From: Anthonomus grandis grandis
Lineage: Eukaryota > Arthropoda > Insecta > Coleoptera > Curculionidae
Reading direction: 5' to 3'
Assembly (NCBI RefSeq): GCF_022605725.1
Contig: NC_065564.1
Span: forward strand, 11,200,698-11,264,697
DNA: 64,000 bases
Part shown: one piece after another, positions 47,891 through 58,802 of the stretch
Layout of the letters: every line of letters starts with the position of its first letter
How positions within the stretch are numbered: the stretch's first letter is position 1
Made by a program: the position numbers and the translations under genes
Notes under the pieces: generated by a model
What the model was told of the DNA's origin: nothing
What the model saw: only the letters and a program-made list of their open reading frames with translations
Databases searched by the model: none

Positions 47891-48249
47891 ATTATTATAT
47901 CTATCTTCACCAATAATAAATTATTATTCGTGAAATCACAGAAACGTACATGTATTAGAGACAACAATTTTTTTCTGCATGTATGTTATTTGGTAGTATG
48001 TTATCATAACAGGCAAATAATGATTATTTGGCATAGACATAATGCAAAATAGACAATACTTACAAAAGGTCGCCAAGAAATGATAAGTCGAAAATGCACC
48101 TCCATATTTTTAAATTTAAAATATAATACCGTGTAAATGCATATTATTATGTAGTACTTATTGATTTTAAGATCTTTACTTATTTCAATAAATATTTTGT
48201 TACTTCTATATTTGAATTTTATTTATGTTTTTGATAATGTCTTTTTCAG

Positions 48250-48423
48250 ATCGTTGATTGAAATAATAATAGGCAACAAAAATTAATTTTTCTATAATAT
48301 TTCAATTGATGTTCGGAGGTAAACTGGAATTCTAAAAGAAATGTACTAATATTCAGGTTACCTGAATATTGATTGAAATATTATAGGGAAATTAATTAAC
48401 ATTGTCTATTATTATTTCAACAG
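48250..48423. mobile_element. 174-bp foldback element (MITE)
   Basis: About 60 bases at 48252-48311 and 48362-48421 are inverted copies around a centre of about 50 bases. The outer bases GTTGATTGAAATAATAATAG resemble the termini of the P-like copy A. A miniature derivative of that family is the simplest reading. Confidence 0.75.
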
Positions 48424-49309
48424 ATTTTTAATGTTCATTTCTCCATATTTGGTGAAGGGGCCGGTATGCATTTTTACAGGTATCTTTGCTAGTTCGAATC
48501 GCATCCACCGTTTTTGTGGCGTTTTGTTCCGCAGAACTTTATTCAGAGGTTTGTCTTCTATCCTTGGTCTGTTTTCTGTGGCTGAATACTGATGTGGCCG
48601 GACCTCCGTCACCTGCTTGATGCGTATTTACTATTTAGTTCGATTTCTGCTCCAAATTTCGGAAGACAAATATCAAGGTGTCTTCCTGGGGGTCGTATAC
48701 ATTAATTGGGTGTCAGCCCTACATTTTTATTTTAATTGGTGTGGTAGGCGGGGGCGTCTTTGGATTAATCATGTTTAGATATTATATAATAATAGTAAGG
48801 AGAGCGACTACGTTCTGTGTTTTTTTTTTAATTTTAATTCAACAATTACATCAAATAATTACGTGATAAATTAATGGCAAATAACTGGATAATTTTGGGT
48901 AGACAGTGTCTACTTTGTCTACTCGTACGCTTCTCCACTGTTAGTTACGAACTTAAGAGGTTATGGACGCTATGGTGCCAAAACTAAAGAAATTCCACTT
49001 TTCTTTCTAATCTTTTTTTTCTCTGTCATCTTTCAAAAAAAGTGTTTTTGACAGTTGAGATTATTTAAAATTAACGGCATTTCACAGGTCTTAAAAAGTT
49101 AAAATAGGAAATTTTTGTTGCACCATGTTGACAGTTTTCTTCTACTATGCTTAATATCATATAATATTAAAAACTTATAACTGAAAAACAGTTAAATGAA
49201 AGTATGTCGCATCCTACATCAAATTTTTTAGAATGTGACAAAATTGCACAATTTTTTTTTTACAATACAATATTACAACAAATTAAAAACTTACCATCGC
49301 TGGCTGCTT
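48424..49309. other. Unassigned sequence with the right hAT-type end
   Basis: A minus-strand open frame at 48412-48612 (66 codons) has coding-like composition but no recognised family. The proposed hAT-type terminus lies at 48929-48940. The remainder has no recognised content. Confidence 0.35.
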
Positions 49310-50663
49310 ATTCAGAAAAGTCTGACTCTTCTTGAAAATTTATATCAGGTTGAATTACTGTGGTAATTTGTAAGAGTGGCATGGGGATCAAAGTAACATA
49401 TTCGTTCCCCTTTTTAATAACGTGTTCAATACAATTTTTCCATACGTTTGTTTCAAAGTTTCGTACAACTTGGCAAATGTTTTAAATCTATTTCCCACTC
49501 AGAGTAGGCGAGCGATTAAATTTCCTTAGCTGTTTTTTTGTGGTTCCCCAAACCAGTTCCATCGGGTTAAAAATTGTAAAGTATGTCCATGATTTGCAGA
49601 AATACTGTCAATAACGTACTCGTTGCAGTAAATTTTTTTAATAGGAACTTTTTCTGGAATGTCAATGTTGGTAATTTTTCTAAAATTTAAAATATCTCCT
49701 TTTTTAAAACTGGTATTCGGTATTTTATTTAATATTCGGGAATGGTAAGAAGTATTGTCCATTACGATAACAGAGTTAGGTGGAATATTTGGCAAAAGCT
49801 GATCTGTGAGACATTTTTCAAATAACTCTGATGCCATATCTTGGTGGTAAGCGGCCGATGATTTTACAATGTTTTTTGCTGATGAAAGCAGTGCTTTCGG
49901 AATAAAACCATTTTCTCCACCAGCATAGAGAAAAATTACACGTTATCCCCGTGAGCAACGCAGAACACATTTATTAGATTTATCTATCCAACAAAACTTA
50001 ACAACGTCATGCGTATCGAACCACGTTTCATCTAAATACGCTATGTTTCTGTTCAATTGACGATAGTTGTCAATATTGCTGTTAAATAGTCTTGACGAAG
50101 TGCAACGATACGCCGTGATTCCATTATAATCATCCTATTGTCAAGTTTTTTATGCTTATATCCGTACTTCACCAAAATACTTTGGAGGGTCTCTAAGCTA
50201 CTGTAAGCATAGTCTGGATATTCACTTAGTTTGTGTTTTATAATTTCCAAAGTTGGCACTAAATTGTCTTCATAAAAACCATACACTATTAACGTCCTTG
50301 GTTACGTTGTCAATTTTTTGCAACTTCTAGTGTTAGTTGGCCTGCTTCCGCTTTATGGAATGATCTATAATTACTCTAACTAATAACTTTAACAACACGA
50401 TAAATTGTAGATCAAGATATTAGCGACAATTGTTGAATTCGGGTTAAAATTGTTGCTTCCGGGTGATCCATATTTTCGCATCGAAGACAATCAACATATT
50501 TAAAACAAATAAAGTGTTTATGTTTAAATTCCTGGCTTTCCAGAGTAAAAGAAGATAACTCCAAAGCTTTTGAAGAAGCATCATCGACTTCAAATAGTCG
50601 CCAAAATGCCATTTTAATCAAACAATTTAAAAAATACAGTAACGATAACAACAATACCAACAT
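49310..50663 (-). pseudogene. Tc1/mariner-like transposase, minus copy (broken)
   Basis: Read on the minus strand. The N-terminal helix-turn-helix part lies in 50663-50340 (EATILTRIQQLSLIS, then a degraded STIYRVV). Then follow TLEIIKHKLSEYPDYAYSSL and DNRMIIMESRRIVALRQDYL (50260-50080). The first catalytic block is near 50030 (a degraded AYLDETWFDTHD) and the second is PPNSVIVMDNTSYHSRILNK (49783-49725). The C-terminal part near 49600-49540 has a degraded HGHTLQFLTR, where the family has the third catalytic region. One or two frameshifts and stops break it. The family is a common insect Tc1/mariner-like group with a VMDN-SYHSR second-Asp block. Confidence 0.72.
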
Positions 50664-51199
50664 TAACTAAAATAATAACACAAAAGAAGTAAAGCGAATT
50701 ATAAAGCTAGAATCAGATATCTAAGAAAAGCCAGCATACATCTAATATATACATCTAATCTAATCTAATAAGTATTAAGTGCACTTGAAGAGCAAGTGTA
50801 ATACATTTTCCGATGTTGGCATCGGCTTAAAGGCGATATTTAATTCTTTGTCCAGAACGATGCCGCCGTACGCATGCCTTTAAGAACATAACTTAATTTA
50901 ATAACCTCTTTGATAACCACAGAAATGAGAAAAATCTTGTGCTATGCGTACTTTTTCGGTGTTTTTATTAGTTAACCCCGGTAATGTGGCGTTCGGTCGA
51001 AAACGTTTGATGGCTTTTTTTCTATTTTTGCGTTTTTAATTTGTACTGATTGGACTATACTCCGGCAGCATACTATTCCTCTGAGGATTTGCAAAGAGAG
51101 ATCGCCGATGCAGATATGCATCGGTATCAGTCCTTAATAGCAGATCAATGCCCATGTCATGCCGCCGCAAAAAAAGTCCTCTAATATTTTAATATTTAG
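50664..51199. other. Spacer between two divergent transposase copies, with paired hairpins
   Basis: CCGATG-TTGG-CATCGG (50810-50825) and CCGATGCA-GATA-TGCATCGG (51105-51124) are two perfect stem-loops that share the stem CCGATG/CATCGG. They lie between transposase copies pointing away from each other. The role is unknown; they may be subterminal features of the two elements. Confidence 0.6.
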
Positions 51200-51990
51200 A
51201 TTATTTTAAAACAGTTGCGCAGTATCCTGTTACCCTGTGACTTACATAGACATATAATATTTATCGAAGAAACATGGTTTGATACGCATGAGGTAGATAA
51301 ATACAGTTGGTGTAATAATTCCACGAATTGTGTTTTGAATGCTCAAGAGCATGGCGCAAGTCAACGAGTCAATCTACTTAATGGCAACAGTAGAGAAGAT
51401 TTTATTAAAAATGCGATATTTTTGTTTGCGATAAATTTTTCTCAATATTTGGCTGATTACCATTAAGTTATGACTCTGGCATTATTTGAAAAATGGTTCT
51501 CTAATCAGTTCTTACCAAACTCAGGAAAATATTACGGATAATGCATCTTACCATTCAAGAATTTTAAATGAAATACCAAAAACTGGTTTTAAAAAAAAAT
51601 TATGAGGTCTTGCATAAATTTTAAGAAAATTCCTGTTCCCGACAAAATCCTATTTAACAAGGAGTTGTTAAATATAATTTAAGATAAGTTAAAAAATGAG
51701 TCTCCTATGATAATATTGCCAAAAGTAATGGACATAATATTTTAAGATAGCCTCTAAGAATTAGTTTTAGATAAATTAAAAAAACAGCTCCGAAAGTTCG
51801 ACACTTCAGCAATATTGAGTGCGGTAGCTATTGACAACATACGCCAAGCTACTGCAGAATTCGAAAATATGGAAAAATTGGGTAGAACACGTAATTGAAA
51901 CAGAAAACGAATATACGGTTTTACCACCCACACCGCAACATAATAATTTGGCCTGCCTTTTTATTTTCCGTCTCAAAAATGGTGAAAATC
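51200..51990 (+). pseudogene. Tc1/mariner-like transposase, plus copy (broken)
   Basis: A relative of the copy at 49310-50663 in the opposite direction. IIFIEETWFDTHEVDKYSWC (51251-51310) carries the first catalytic acidic residue, and ITDNASYHSRILNEIPKTGF in shifted frames near 51535-51590 carries the second. LPKVMDIIF and AIDNIRQATAEFENMEKL near 51710-51870 belong to the C-terminal part. The N-terminal half is missing or unrecognisable. Stops and indels make it non-functional. Confidence 0.62.
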
Positions 51991-53029
51991 CTATTTTAGG
52001 GTAGGATTTAGTGGAGCTTACCCTTCTGAAGGCCCATATCTTATGTTTCCTATATGAAATTTAAAAATCTAGCAACATCATCTAGTTAGTCATGTAAAAA
52101 TATAAAATTTTTGTCTCTTGCATTTTTTCTATATAATTAAGCGCTTTCGAGAAAATCGCTGATAAATGAAAAAGGGCATTATTAAATCCGATTAATCTCT
52201 TAAAATTAAACAAAAACGAAGTGGTCTGTGTGTAACAATACATTTTATTAGTATTAATTCTAAATCTGTTAAACCAAAAAACAGATGTAGAACTGATAAA
52301 AATTTAATCAGATCAAATCATTCAAAGTTTACTTTGTAAGTAAAACTATTGTAAAAAAAATTAATTGACAATATTAAGATTTTTTTATAATATGCAGCCG
52401 CTTTATAACAATAGCACGTCTCTAATGGCGGCAGAGTTTTATATATTTTTTTGCGGTGGCCTAATATTTGGTTCCTTCGAGTAAGAATAAAAGAACTATA
52501 CTAATGTAAATGTAATTTTTTAACAAATTATTTATTAATTATTTTTTGGTAGTTTTTCCCATAAAAAAAATATATTCAATACACAAGTTTTTTTTTATTA
52601 TAACGTCCCCTATAAACGACACTTATTTTGATTATTTGTTGCCAGCATAACTATGTATATTAAGCAAGAGAAGATATTTTTTAAAAGAAGATATTTTTAG
52701 CTATATGCCAATACATATAATAATGTTAATTTAAGTTCTTCGCGTTTGTAAGATTTAGAAAAAGTAACAATATAGATTAAGAAAAAGTAACAATATATAT
52801 AATTATGTTATTCTAAGCACAAAAATAACATCTTCAAAGCAAAAAAAAAATAACATCTTGTCAAATAGCTTTGTTTTACATTCAATTTTTGTGTTAAGTT
52901 CTGTGTTTTTTTTTTGTTTTTGGTTAAAAAAGGAAAAAGGACGCATTTGAGTGTTTTTGTGAATTATTACGTTGGTAAAAACTTGTGTTTTTTACCAACA
53001 TTAAAAAATGTACATTAAGAAGAGGTTAA
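51991..53029. other. Intron sequence, nothing recognised
   Basis: AT-rich with homopolymer runs. CTTGTC/TTTTTACC-type short repeats appear but no gene or defined element. Two adjacent AAAAAGTAACAATATA copies lie near 52759 and 52783. Confidence 0.35.
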
Positions 53030-53760
53030 GAACTCAGCGAAGACAATATGGCTAAAAAAATGAATAAGATATAATGTCACGCTGCCGTACGTAACTGCGT
53101 TCGGAGCAAGCAATTAACAGATTATCTCCTGAGCCTGATACGCAAACATCAACTTGCGAACTTTTACGGTTACTAGATAAGACTAGTCCACTCCTTCTTG
53201 CAGAACAGGTCGTCTCGCGCTTCTGTACACAACCACCTAGTCAATTCCCGACAAATCCTAGCAGAAGTTCCACAAGGTTCACCACTTGGACCAACCACTC
53301 GGACTACCCATAACAAAGCCAACCCTTATCTCCCAGTTTATCGATGATACGGCAATCATGGCGTAAGCTACTCGGAGGACCGACCTGTGACCACGTCTCC
53401 AACCCAACCTCCACCAGTTAATGGCTTGGATGGACCAATAGAGACTACATGTCACATCGTCACAGGAGCATCCTGGTTCGTCACGAACAAAACTCTATAT
53501 AGGTTCTTAAACACAGAACTAGTGGAAGACCATATCACAAAACTGAACAGATAATATCTCCTAAGGGCGCTAACTCAGAACAATCCACTCATCACACCGT
53601 CCCACAGGACACGAGCCCACCCGGGAGCGCGATACCAAATGCCGCGGGATCTTTTCGACATGCCGAGGCCAAACATTTAGGATCGAAGAGTTACTCTACC
53701 TGCAAAATGTAATACAGGGCCTTAAGAGTAGGAAATACCAACATCTTCATATAGAGTCTT
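53030..53760 (+). pseudogene. Jockey-like LINE reverse transcriptase fragment
   Basis: This stretch is clearly richer in G and C than its surroundings. In one frame near 53250-53300 it reads SRQILAEVPQGSPLGPT, the conserved P-QGS-LGP block of LINE reverse transcriptases. Near 53325-53360 comes LISQFIDDTAIMA, the catalytic F-DD box with Ile replacing Ala. The thumb region MAWMDQ follows, and near 53460-53640 TGASWFVTNKTLYRFLNTEL and AHPGARYQMPRDLF, typical of the jockey-type C-terminus. Several frameshifts and stops are present. It is an old 5'-truncated copy. Confidence 0.68.
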
Positions 53761-54047
53761 ATATAGAACTGAAATGGAATTCTTGATCTACTAAAATTCA
53801 AGTAAATATAAGATTTTATAATATTACCATTTTTTATTTAGTTCAATTTATTTAATTAGTATTTACCGAGAACTGATAAGTAATGTAATTCTTCTATTGT
53901 AAATACATGTGATAGTAAACAAAATCATTTTTAATATGTTTAAAGATAAAGAATTTACTAAAGTTACTAAAATAATGCTTATTAGTCAAGTTATGATGTT
54001 AACCTGTTATTTATAGACTTTCTCTACTGTGCTAACGAATTTTTTAC
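53761..54047. other. Intron sequence up to a ferlin splice donor
   Basis: AT-rich and non-coding. It ends at the donor GTAAAAAATT (minus strand) of the ferlin exon. Confidence 0.5.
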
Positions 54048-54196
54048 CTGTTCAATTCCAGGCTTATCCGGTGCAAATAAAGATCGGGTTTCAACATGTT
54101 CAGGAACTAGTTTGAATCCAACCACAGGCATTTCATGCCATCTTTTTAAAACTTCTAAAGCCAAAACTTCTTTATCGAACTCTTTGTCTTCGCTTG
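54048..54196 (-). CDS. Ferlin exon (linker before last C2 domain)
   Basis: 149 bases between TTACTTGTTTTCAG and GTAAAAAATT on the minus strand. It starts with two bases of a split codon and encodes SEDKEFDKEVLALEVLKRWH, then EMPVVGFKLVPEHVETRSLF, then APDKPGIEQ. Family knowledge: LVPEHVETR-L--PDKPGIEQG is nearly invariant in dysferlin, myoferlin and otoferlin. The junction to 32560-32747 is phase 0 and rebuilds IEQGKLQLW. The junction from 58453-58593 is phase 1 and yields a Pro. An ATG 10 bases before the acceptor keeps the frame open upstream by chance and is not the start. No defects. Confidence 0.94.
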
Positions 54197-55550
54197 CTGA
54201 AAACAAGTAAACTTATAAACTATAAAATAAGTTATCCGCGATAAAATCTCCACCGTATCCTAAGAATATTTTATTTTTCTCACTTTGGGTATTGTATATT
54301 TGGTCTAAGGTAGCATTTTCTTGGAGCCGCATAAGTCTTAAGAGAAGTTTCTCAAAGTATAAAGATTGGTACTGTAAAGATTTGTACAGAATACACTATT
54401 CTAAAATAATGAAATGAGAGCAAACCAACGATAAAAGTAGGATGGAATTAAACTTTTAATGTTTGACTTTTAGATGTTCAATTCGCGGCAAAAACTTTTT
54501 ATATAAGTATACCGGGTGGTGCGTCACCGAGTGGAACATAGGAAAACCCATGTAAATTTTAAGGGGGTAAATTATTGGCTTTCCTGTTTATTTTATAGAA
54601 AAATGTAAGATAATTTTTTGAAGAGACCAATCTGGCATACCCTTGTGCAAAGTTTCAAAAAATGTTAATAAGCGAATCTTGAATTATTCAGTTAAATGTA
54701 ATTACAAAATTAGCAAATTTTCGGTTCAGGTAAAACCAAACGGGCACCAGTAAAATGAATATTGCCACTGACGTGAGGAAAACTGTCAATAAATCAGTGA
54801 CAGTTGATATTTAAAAACAAGTATGAATTATTCAATCGACGAAAAAATAGCCATAATTAAGTGGCATTATGGGGGAAACAGTTTTAAAGCAGTATCTGAA
54901 ATGTTTACAGTTTATTTCCCCACCGCCCATTCCGTCCATTTCAACTATTAAACGTATTGTCAATAAGTTGCAGTCCAAAGGTACCGTAATAAATAATTGT
55001 AAATGGTTAACTCAGGATATCAAAAATAGAGCCAAACAAACAGAGGGGTCTTGTCGACTTTGTGTAAGTATCTCCGATTTTGCAATATTTTAAAATTTGA
55101 GCATAAAGAGTACCTTGAAAAGAATAGATTGAGAGAAAAAAATTTGCGGATCATTCACATAGGACGCTAAAAAATAATATTAAATTATGTCAAAAATGAG
55201 GTCTACTCTACTCTATTTGATGATCGAAACTCGTTGCTATTGATAATTACATTGTCAAACTTTTGACATATGATCTCGCAGTTGCCAAATTGTGTATATA
55301 TGTAATAAGCAACAAGCACATCTAAAAAGCATATCTTATATAAGAGAAAACATGAAAGACATCTAAATCTATCTGCCAAAATGCTAGCAGTGTTTTTACA
55401 CTATAATAGTGAATGGGTTTTACTTTTACACACATTTGTACACAAGCAAAAAATTAATTCCCTTATGCAAAGGCTCGTAGCCTCCATATTTTCTAACATT
55501 TTGAGATTCTATTCATATGAAAAAATATGAGAGGGCTCGTAAATGTCAAA

Positions 55551-55578
55551 CACATGGGGGGCTTACGCCCCCCATGTG
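55551..55578. repeat. G/C hairpin 1
   Basis: CACATGGGGGGC, loop TTAC, GCCCCCCATGTG: a perfect 12-bp stem with a 4-base loop. Confidence 0.95.
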
Positions 55579-55606
55579 CTCAACATCCTAACTTAAAACA
55601 ATTTAT

Positions 55607-55720
55607 CCCAACCCAACCCAACCCAACCCAACCCAACCCAACCCAACCCAACCCAACCCAACCCATCCCATCCCATTCCATCCCATCCCATCCCATCCCA
55701 TCCCATCCCATCCCAACCCT
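55607..55720. repeat. (CCCAA)n then (CCCAT)n arrays
   Basis: About 11 CCCAA units (55607-55664) pass into CCCAT units with a few substitutions up to about 55720. On the complementary strand the first array is (TTGGG)n. Some beetles are reported to use TTGGG as telomeric repeat, so it could be an interstitial telomere-type tract, or just a microsatellite. Confidence 0.9.
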
Positions 55721-55758
55721 TCTCATCTCATCTCATCCCAGCCCAACCCAACACCGAG

Positions 55759-55788
55759 GCACACGGGGGGCTTACGCCTCCCGTGTGC
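55759..55788. repeat. G/C hairpin 2
   Basis: GCACACGGGGGGC, loop TTAC, GCCTCCCGTGTGC: a 13-bp stem with one G-T position. It shares its loop and design with hairpin 1 and lies on the other side of the arrays. CTAA follows its stem after one shared base. Confidence 0.9.
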
Positions 55789-58085
55789 TAACGCAACCCA
55801 AAATCAACCCAATGCAATTAAACCGAGCCCAAAACACTAAAAACATTCATATAGAAGAAATAAAAAATTATTTAATCAAAGAACATGTATGGCAACGCTG
55901 TCACCTCGTGGCGTTATGTCAAACGTCAATAAAAAAGAATAATGAAGGAAGGTGGAAGGAAATTTTGTTTTTGTTATTTATATGAAAAATATTCTTTAGA
56001 CTTAATTTTAAATAAAATATGCCTATATTTCAAATTATTTTTAATTAGGATCGAAATCTAAAAAGTACCAAAACAATAAATAATACATTATGGGTGTCTT
56101 CGGTATGTTTTTTTACACGAAAATAAAGGGACTTAATTACAAGAAAAGGTAAAATCTTTTTTTTTTTATGTTATATAAACAATTTCGTCTTTTTGGTCAT
56201 ATTTTATGTATAATTTCGTTTAAATTAAATAATTTTTCCAAAACTACAAAATTCTTAGTCGCAAAAAAAATAAAAAAAAGCAAAACTGGCACAGTTGAAA
56301 TCTGAATCCAGGCCGACCGGCTCATAGTTCACTCCCAATACCATTAAGCCATAAAGCGCTTGCGGCGAATGTTCGAAAACGAGTTTATATAGTACATAGG
56401 TACACATTGTCATGATTTTTTTTGTTTTTATTATTTTATTAAAGAAAATGTTATTCGTCCTCCAATTTTTTTTACTTAAAATAGTCCAAAGAAGATTAGC
56501 TTACTATTTCATATTCAAAAATGTTAAAATTCGGAGATACCTAAAGTCGACTAGAATCCAAACAGAGAACAGAGAATTTAATATTCAACTGAATTTGGAG
56601 GAAAACAAGATGGTTAGTACGAGGGTTCTTGGGCAAGAGGTAAATAAACATCATACAACGGTATTGCGCACTTTAAAAAAACAGAAATATTATTCGTATA
56701 CATTCGAAAAACATCAAGAGCTGCAGGAAGAAGATGAAGAGCGAAGAATGGGATTTTGTTTTGAAATGATGGAAGAGCAAATAATGATAGGATTTTTTTT
56801 AAAATATTTGTTTTACCAAATGTTCAGAATTGCCGGCATTAGAGCCAAGAAAATGAATATCGCTTTGTTCATAATCGGACACAATATCCCCAAAAAACAA
56901 ATGTATTCGTGAGAATTATCGGACACCATATCATTGGACCCTTTTTTATGGACTATAACCTAACAGCTAAAACCTATTTGGAGTTATTTAAAAATCAAAG
57001 TGAACCTGCCTTGGAAGAAGTTGTTCAGGAAGATGAAATGATCTGGTACTAAATGGATGGTTGTCCGGCCCATAATGACCGTATGGTTAGAGAGTACTTG
57101 GAAAATGCTTTTAACGGCAATATTATTGGTCCACGGTACCTCATACTTTGGCCAGCCAGGTCACCTGACCTTTCACCGAATGACTTCTTTTTGTTGGGTC
57201 ATTTAAAAAGTGTCATTTATAAAAGTGTAAAATTTGAGAATCTAAACCAGTTACAAAACGTTATTTCGTTAAAATGTAATAAAATTTTCCAATATCAACT
57301 TAGTAACGTTAGAAATGAATTTTATGATCGGTTAGGATATTGTTTAGCTGTTAATGGGGGGTTGTTTGAACATTTGATTAATTGATGTTTTTATGTAATT
57401 CTCTATTATTTTTAAAAAAGTGATTGTATTTTATTTTATTTTATTCTTCTACGCTTAGTAAAATATTAAGAGTTCTGTTCTCTCTTTTTTCGGATCCAAT
57501 TTCGATCTTCTGAGTTAAACATTTACAATTATTTATTGCAATGTCTTTGGACTCGAATTTACTAACAATATGTCTAATGGTTGAAATGGACCAGATAGGC
57601 TTGATGGGAAAATAAACTGAAAATATTTCAGATACTGCTATTGGTTTAATTAAATTCTAAGTATGATAAAATTATTTTTTTAATAATCGATAATAATAAT
57701 TGTTAGTGGTTTAACTTCATCGTTATATCGTTATATTAAATAAAAGTTTAGATAAAAAAGTAATGTTAATGAGTCTTGAATGTATGGTTGTGAGATTGAT
57801 AAAACGAAAAAAAAAAACATTTCTTGTATTCGGCTGTACGTCAGATTTGACAAAGCCTTATAACAAATTGTTTGCTTGTGGCTGGTGTCTGCTTTTACAT
57901 GAACTGACAATTTCGTAATTTTGCAATTACATTTAATTGAATAATTCAAGATTTGCTTATTAAAATTTTTTGAAACTTTGTACGAGTGTTTGCCAGACTC
58001 TTCAAAAAGTTATCTTACATTTTTTCTCTAAAATGTACAAGGAAAACAATAATTGACTCCCTTAAAATTTACATGAGATTTTTAC

Positions 58086-58452
58086 AGTAAAATTTTGTTA
58101 AGATTATAATTCCAAGCGTCAATAATAAGACTCTCCGCAGTGTAACAAGCTCTACTCTATCTCAAAATTGAATAATAATGTATTCTCTATAGCATAACCG
58201 TTCGACAAAATTCCACCTTTTTGACATGCAAAAGGAAAAAATATATAAATATATAAAGGAAATATATAATAACATCAAGCCCGCTGCAGCGATATTCCAT
58301 CTCACAAGCCATACTACCATATCGCAGTTGAGCTGTCGTAAAAAGTAATTTTTGGGAATTGCAGATACAAACTAGTTCTGATGTCCAGTGACGATTTATA
58401 ATAATTGTAAAATAATTCAAAAGTTTTAAACTTAAAAATATAAAGTACTTAC
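58086..58452. other. Intron sequence between mariner and ferlin exon
   Basis: No gene seen. It ends at the ferlin donor GTAAGTAC on the minus strand. Confidence 0.45.
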
Positions 58453-58593
58453 GTGTAAAATCAGTTGCAAAAAACTCTTTTGAATTAATGCAAACTGAAA
58501 GATCTTTATATTCTGGAGCTTTTAATCCCCAATTTTTACATACATTTTTTAAGATATCCGTGGGCTTCTTCTGGTCCCGCCACTTACAGTATC
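58453..58593 (-). CDS. Ferlin exon (WRDQ region)
   Basis: 141 bases between TTAAGCTCAG and GTAAGTAC on the minus strand. It encodes YCKWRDQKKPTDILKNVCKN, then WGLKAPEYKDLSVCINSKEF, then FATDFT. Family knowledge: dysferlin-type proteins have a WRDQ--PSQLL block followed by a K-P-Y/F segment just upstream of the EHVE-R region, so this is the expected next exon towards the N-terminus. It starts with GA of a split codon, so a preceding exon must end with one base. That exon is not found up to the right edge. It ends with C, completing a Pro codon with CA of the next exon. No defects are seen. Confidence 0.88.
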
Positions 58594-58802
58594 CTGAGCT
58601 TAAATAGAAGGATTAAATTATATTTTTCATTTGATGAAGCTAGCAAACAACGAGGTTACATTCTATAGAGATTAGTGTTAAATTAATAAGAATAAGTTAA
58701 CAATTTTTTTCAAGACAACATTTCTGTACAGCCGATATCAGGTCTGTATTATCAACAAACTGGTAGAAGACGGACAGGTAGATGTAGGTAAACAAGAAAA
58801 TG

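Larger units (their letters stand above)
39728..48940. mobile_element. Possible 9.2-kb composite with hAT-type ends
   Basis: CAGTGGCGAAGC at 39728 and the complement of CAGTGGAGAAGC ending at 48940 are similar termini of hAT style. Just inside, both sides share GGGTAGACA in the same relative orientation class. Flanking octamers are TTAATTAT and TTAGTTAC (6 of 8 equal), compatible with an old 8-bp duplication. The interior contains another hAT and P/THAP-like pieces. The true owner of these ends is unknown, so this is a proposal. Confidence 0.4.
55085..56480. other. Insertion inside the mariner gene
   Basis: This stretch separates the two transposase parts. It contains the pentanucleotide arrays with flanking hairpins (55551-55788). 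GTATGGCAACGCTGTCACC near 55887 and GTCAAACGTCAAT near 55918 look like terminal parts of a dispersed repeat. Apart from an open frame created by the arrays there is no gene. Confidence 0.5.
54823..57385 (+). pseudogene. Mariner-like transposase, split by an insertion
   Basis: The N-terminus MNYSIDEKIAIIKWHYGGNS (54823-54882) is followed by KAVSEMFTVYFPTAHSVHF and, in another frame, NCKWLTQDIKNRAKQ. After the insertion the protein resumes near 56600: STRVLGQEVNKHHTTVLRTL and EKHQELQEEDEERRMGFCFE. The first-Asp block is deleted or damaged near 56790. Then MDGCPAHNDRMVREYLENAF (57053-57112) carries the second catalytic Asp, and WPARSPDLSPNDFFLLGHLK (57155-57214) the third acidic residue. The C-terminus ends RLGYCLAVNGGLFEHLIN, the usual end of this family. 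Stops and a missing core piece make it inactive. Confidence 0.75.
54512..58085 (+). mobile_element. Mariner element with ~200-bp inverted ends, interrupted
   Basis: Inverted arms: about 54545-54740 against about 57890-58085. For example, ATGTAAATTTTAAGGGGGTA on the left corresponds to the complement of TTGACTCCCTTAAAATTTACAT on the right, shared in part. The left arm continues outward to TACCGGGTGGTGCG at about 54509; the outer right end seems lost. The interior encodes a mariner-like transposase split by an insertion (55085-56480). Confidence 0.7.

Noticed and set aside
55759..55793. Helitron 3' end (hairpin followed by CTAA)
   Set aside because: The CTAA overlaps the hairpin stem, the first hairpin is followed by CTCA, and no Helitron 5' end or Rep/helicase text is seen.
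55527..55985. Open frame with Pro-Thr-Gln-Pro-Asn and Pro-Ser-His repeats
   Set aside because: It is produced by the CCCAA and CCCAT arrays between the two hairpins; the parts outside the arrays have no family resemblance.
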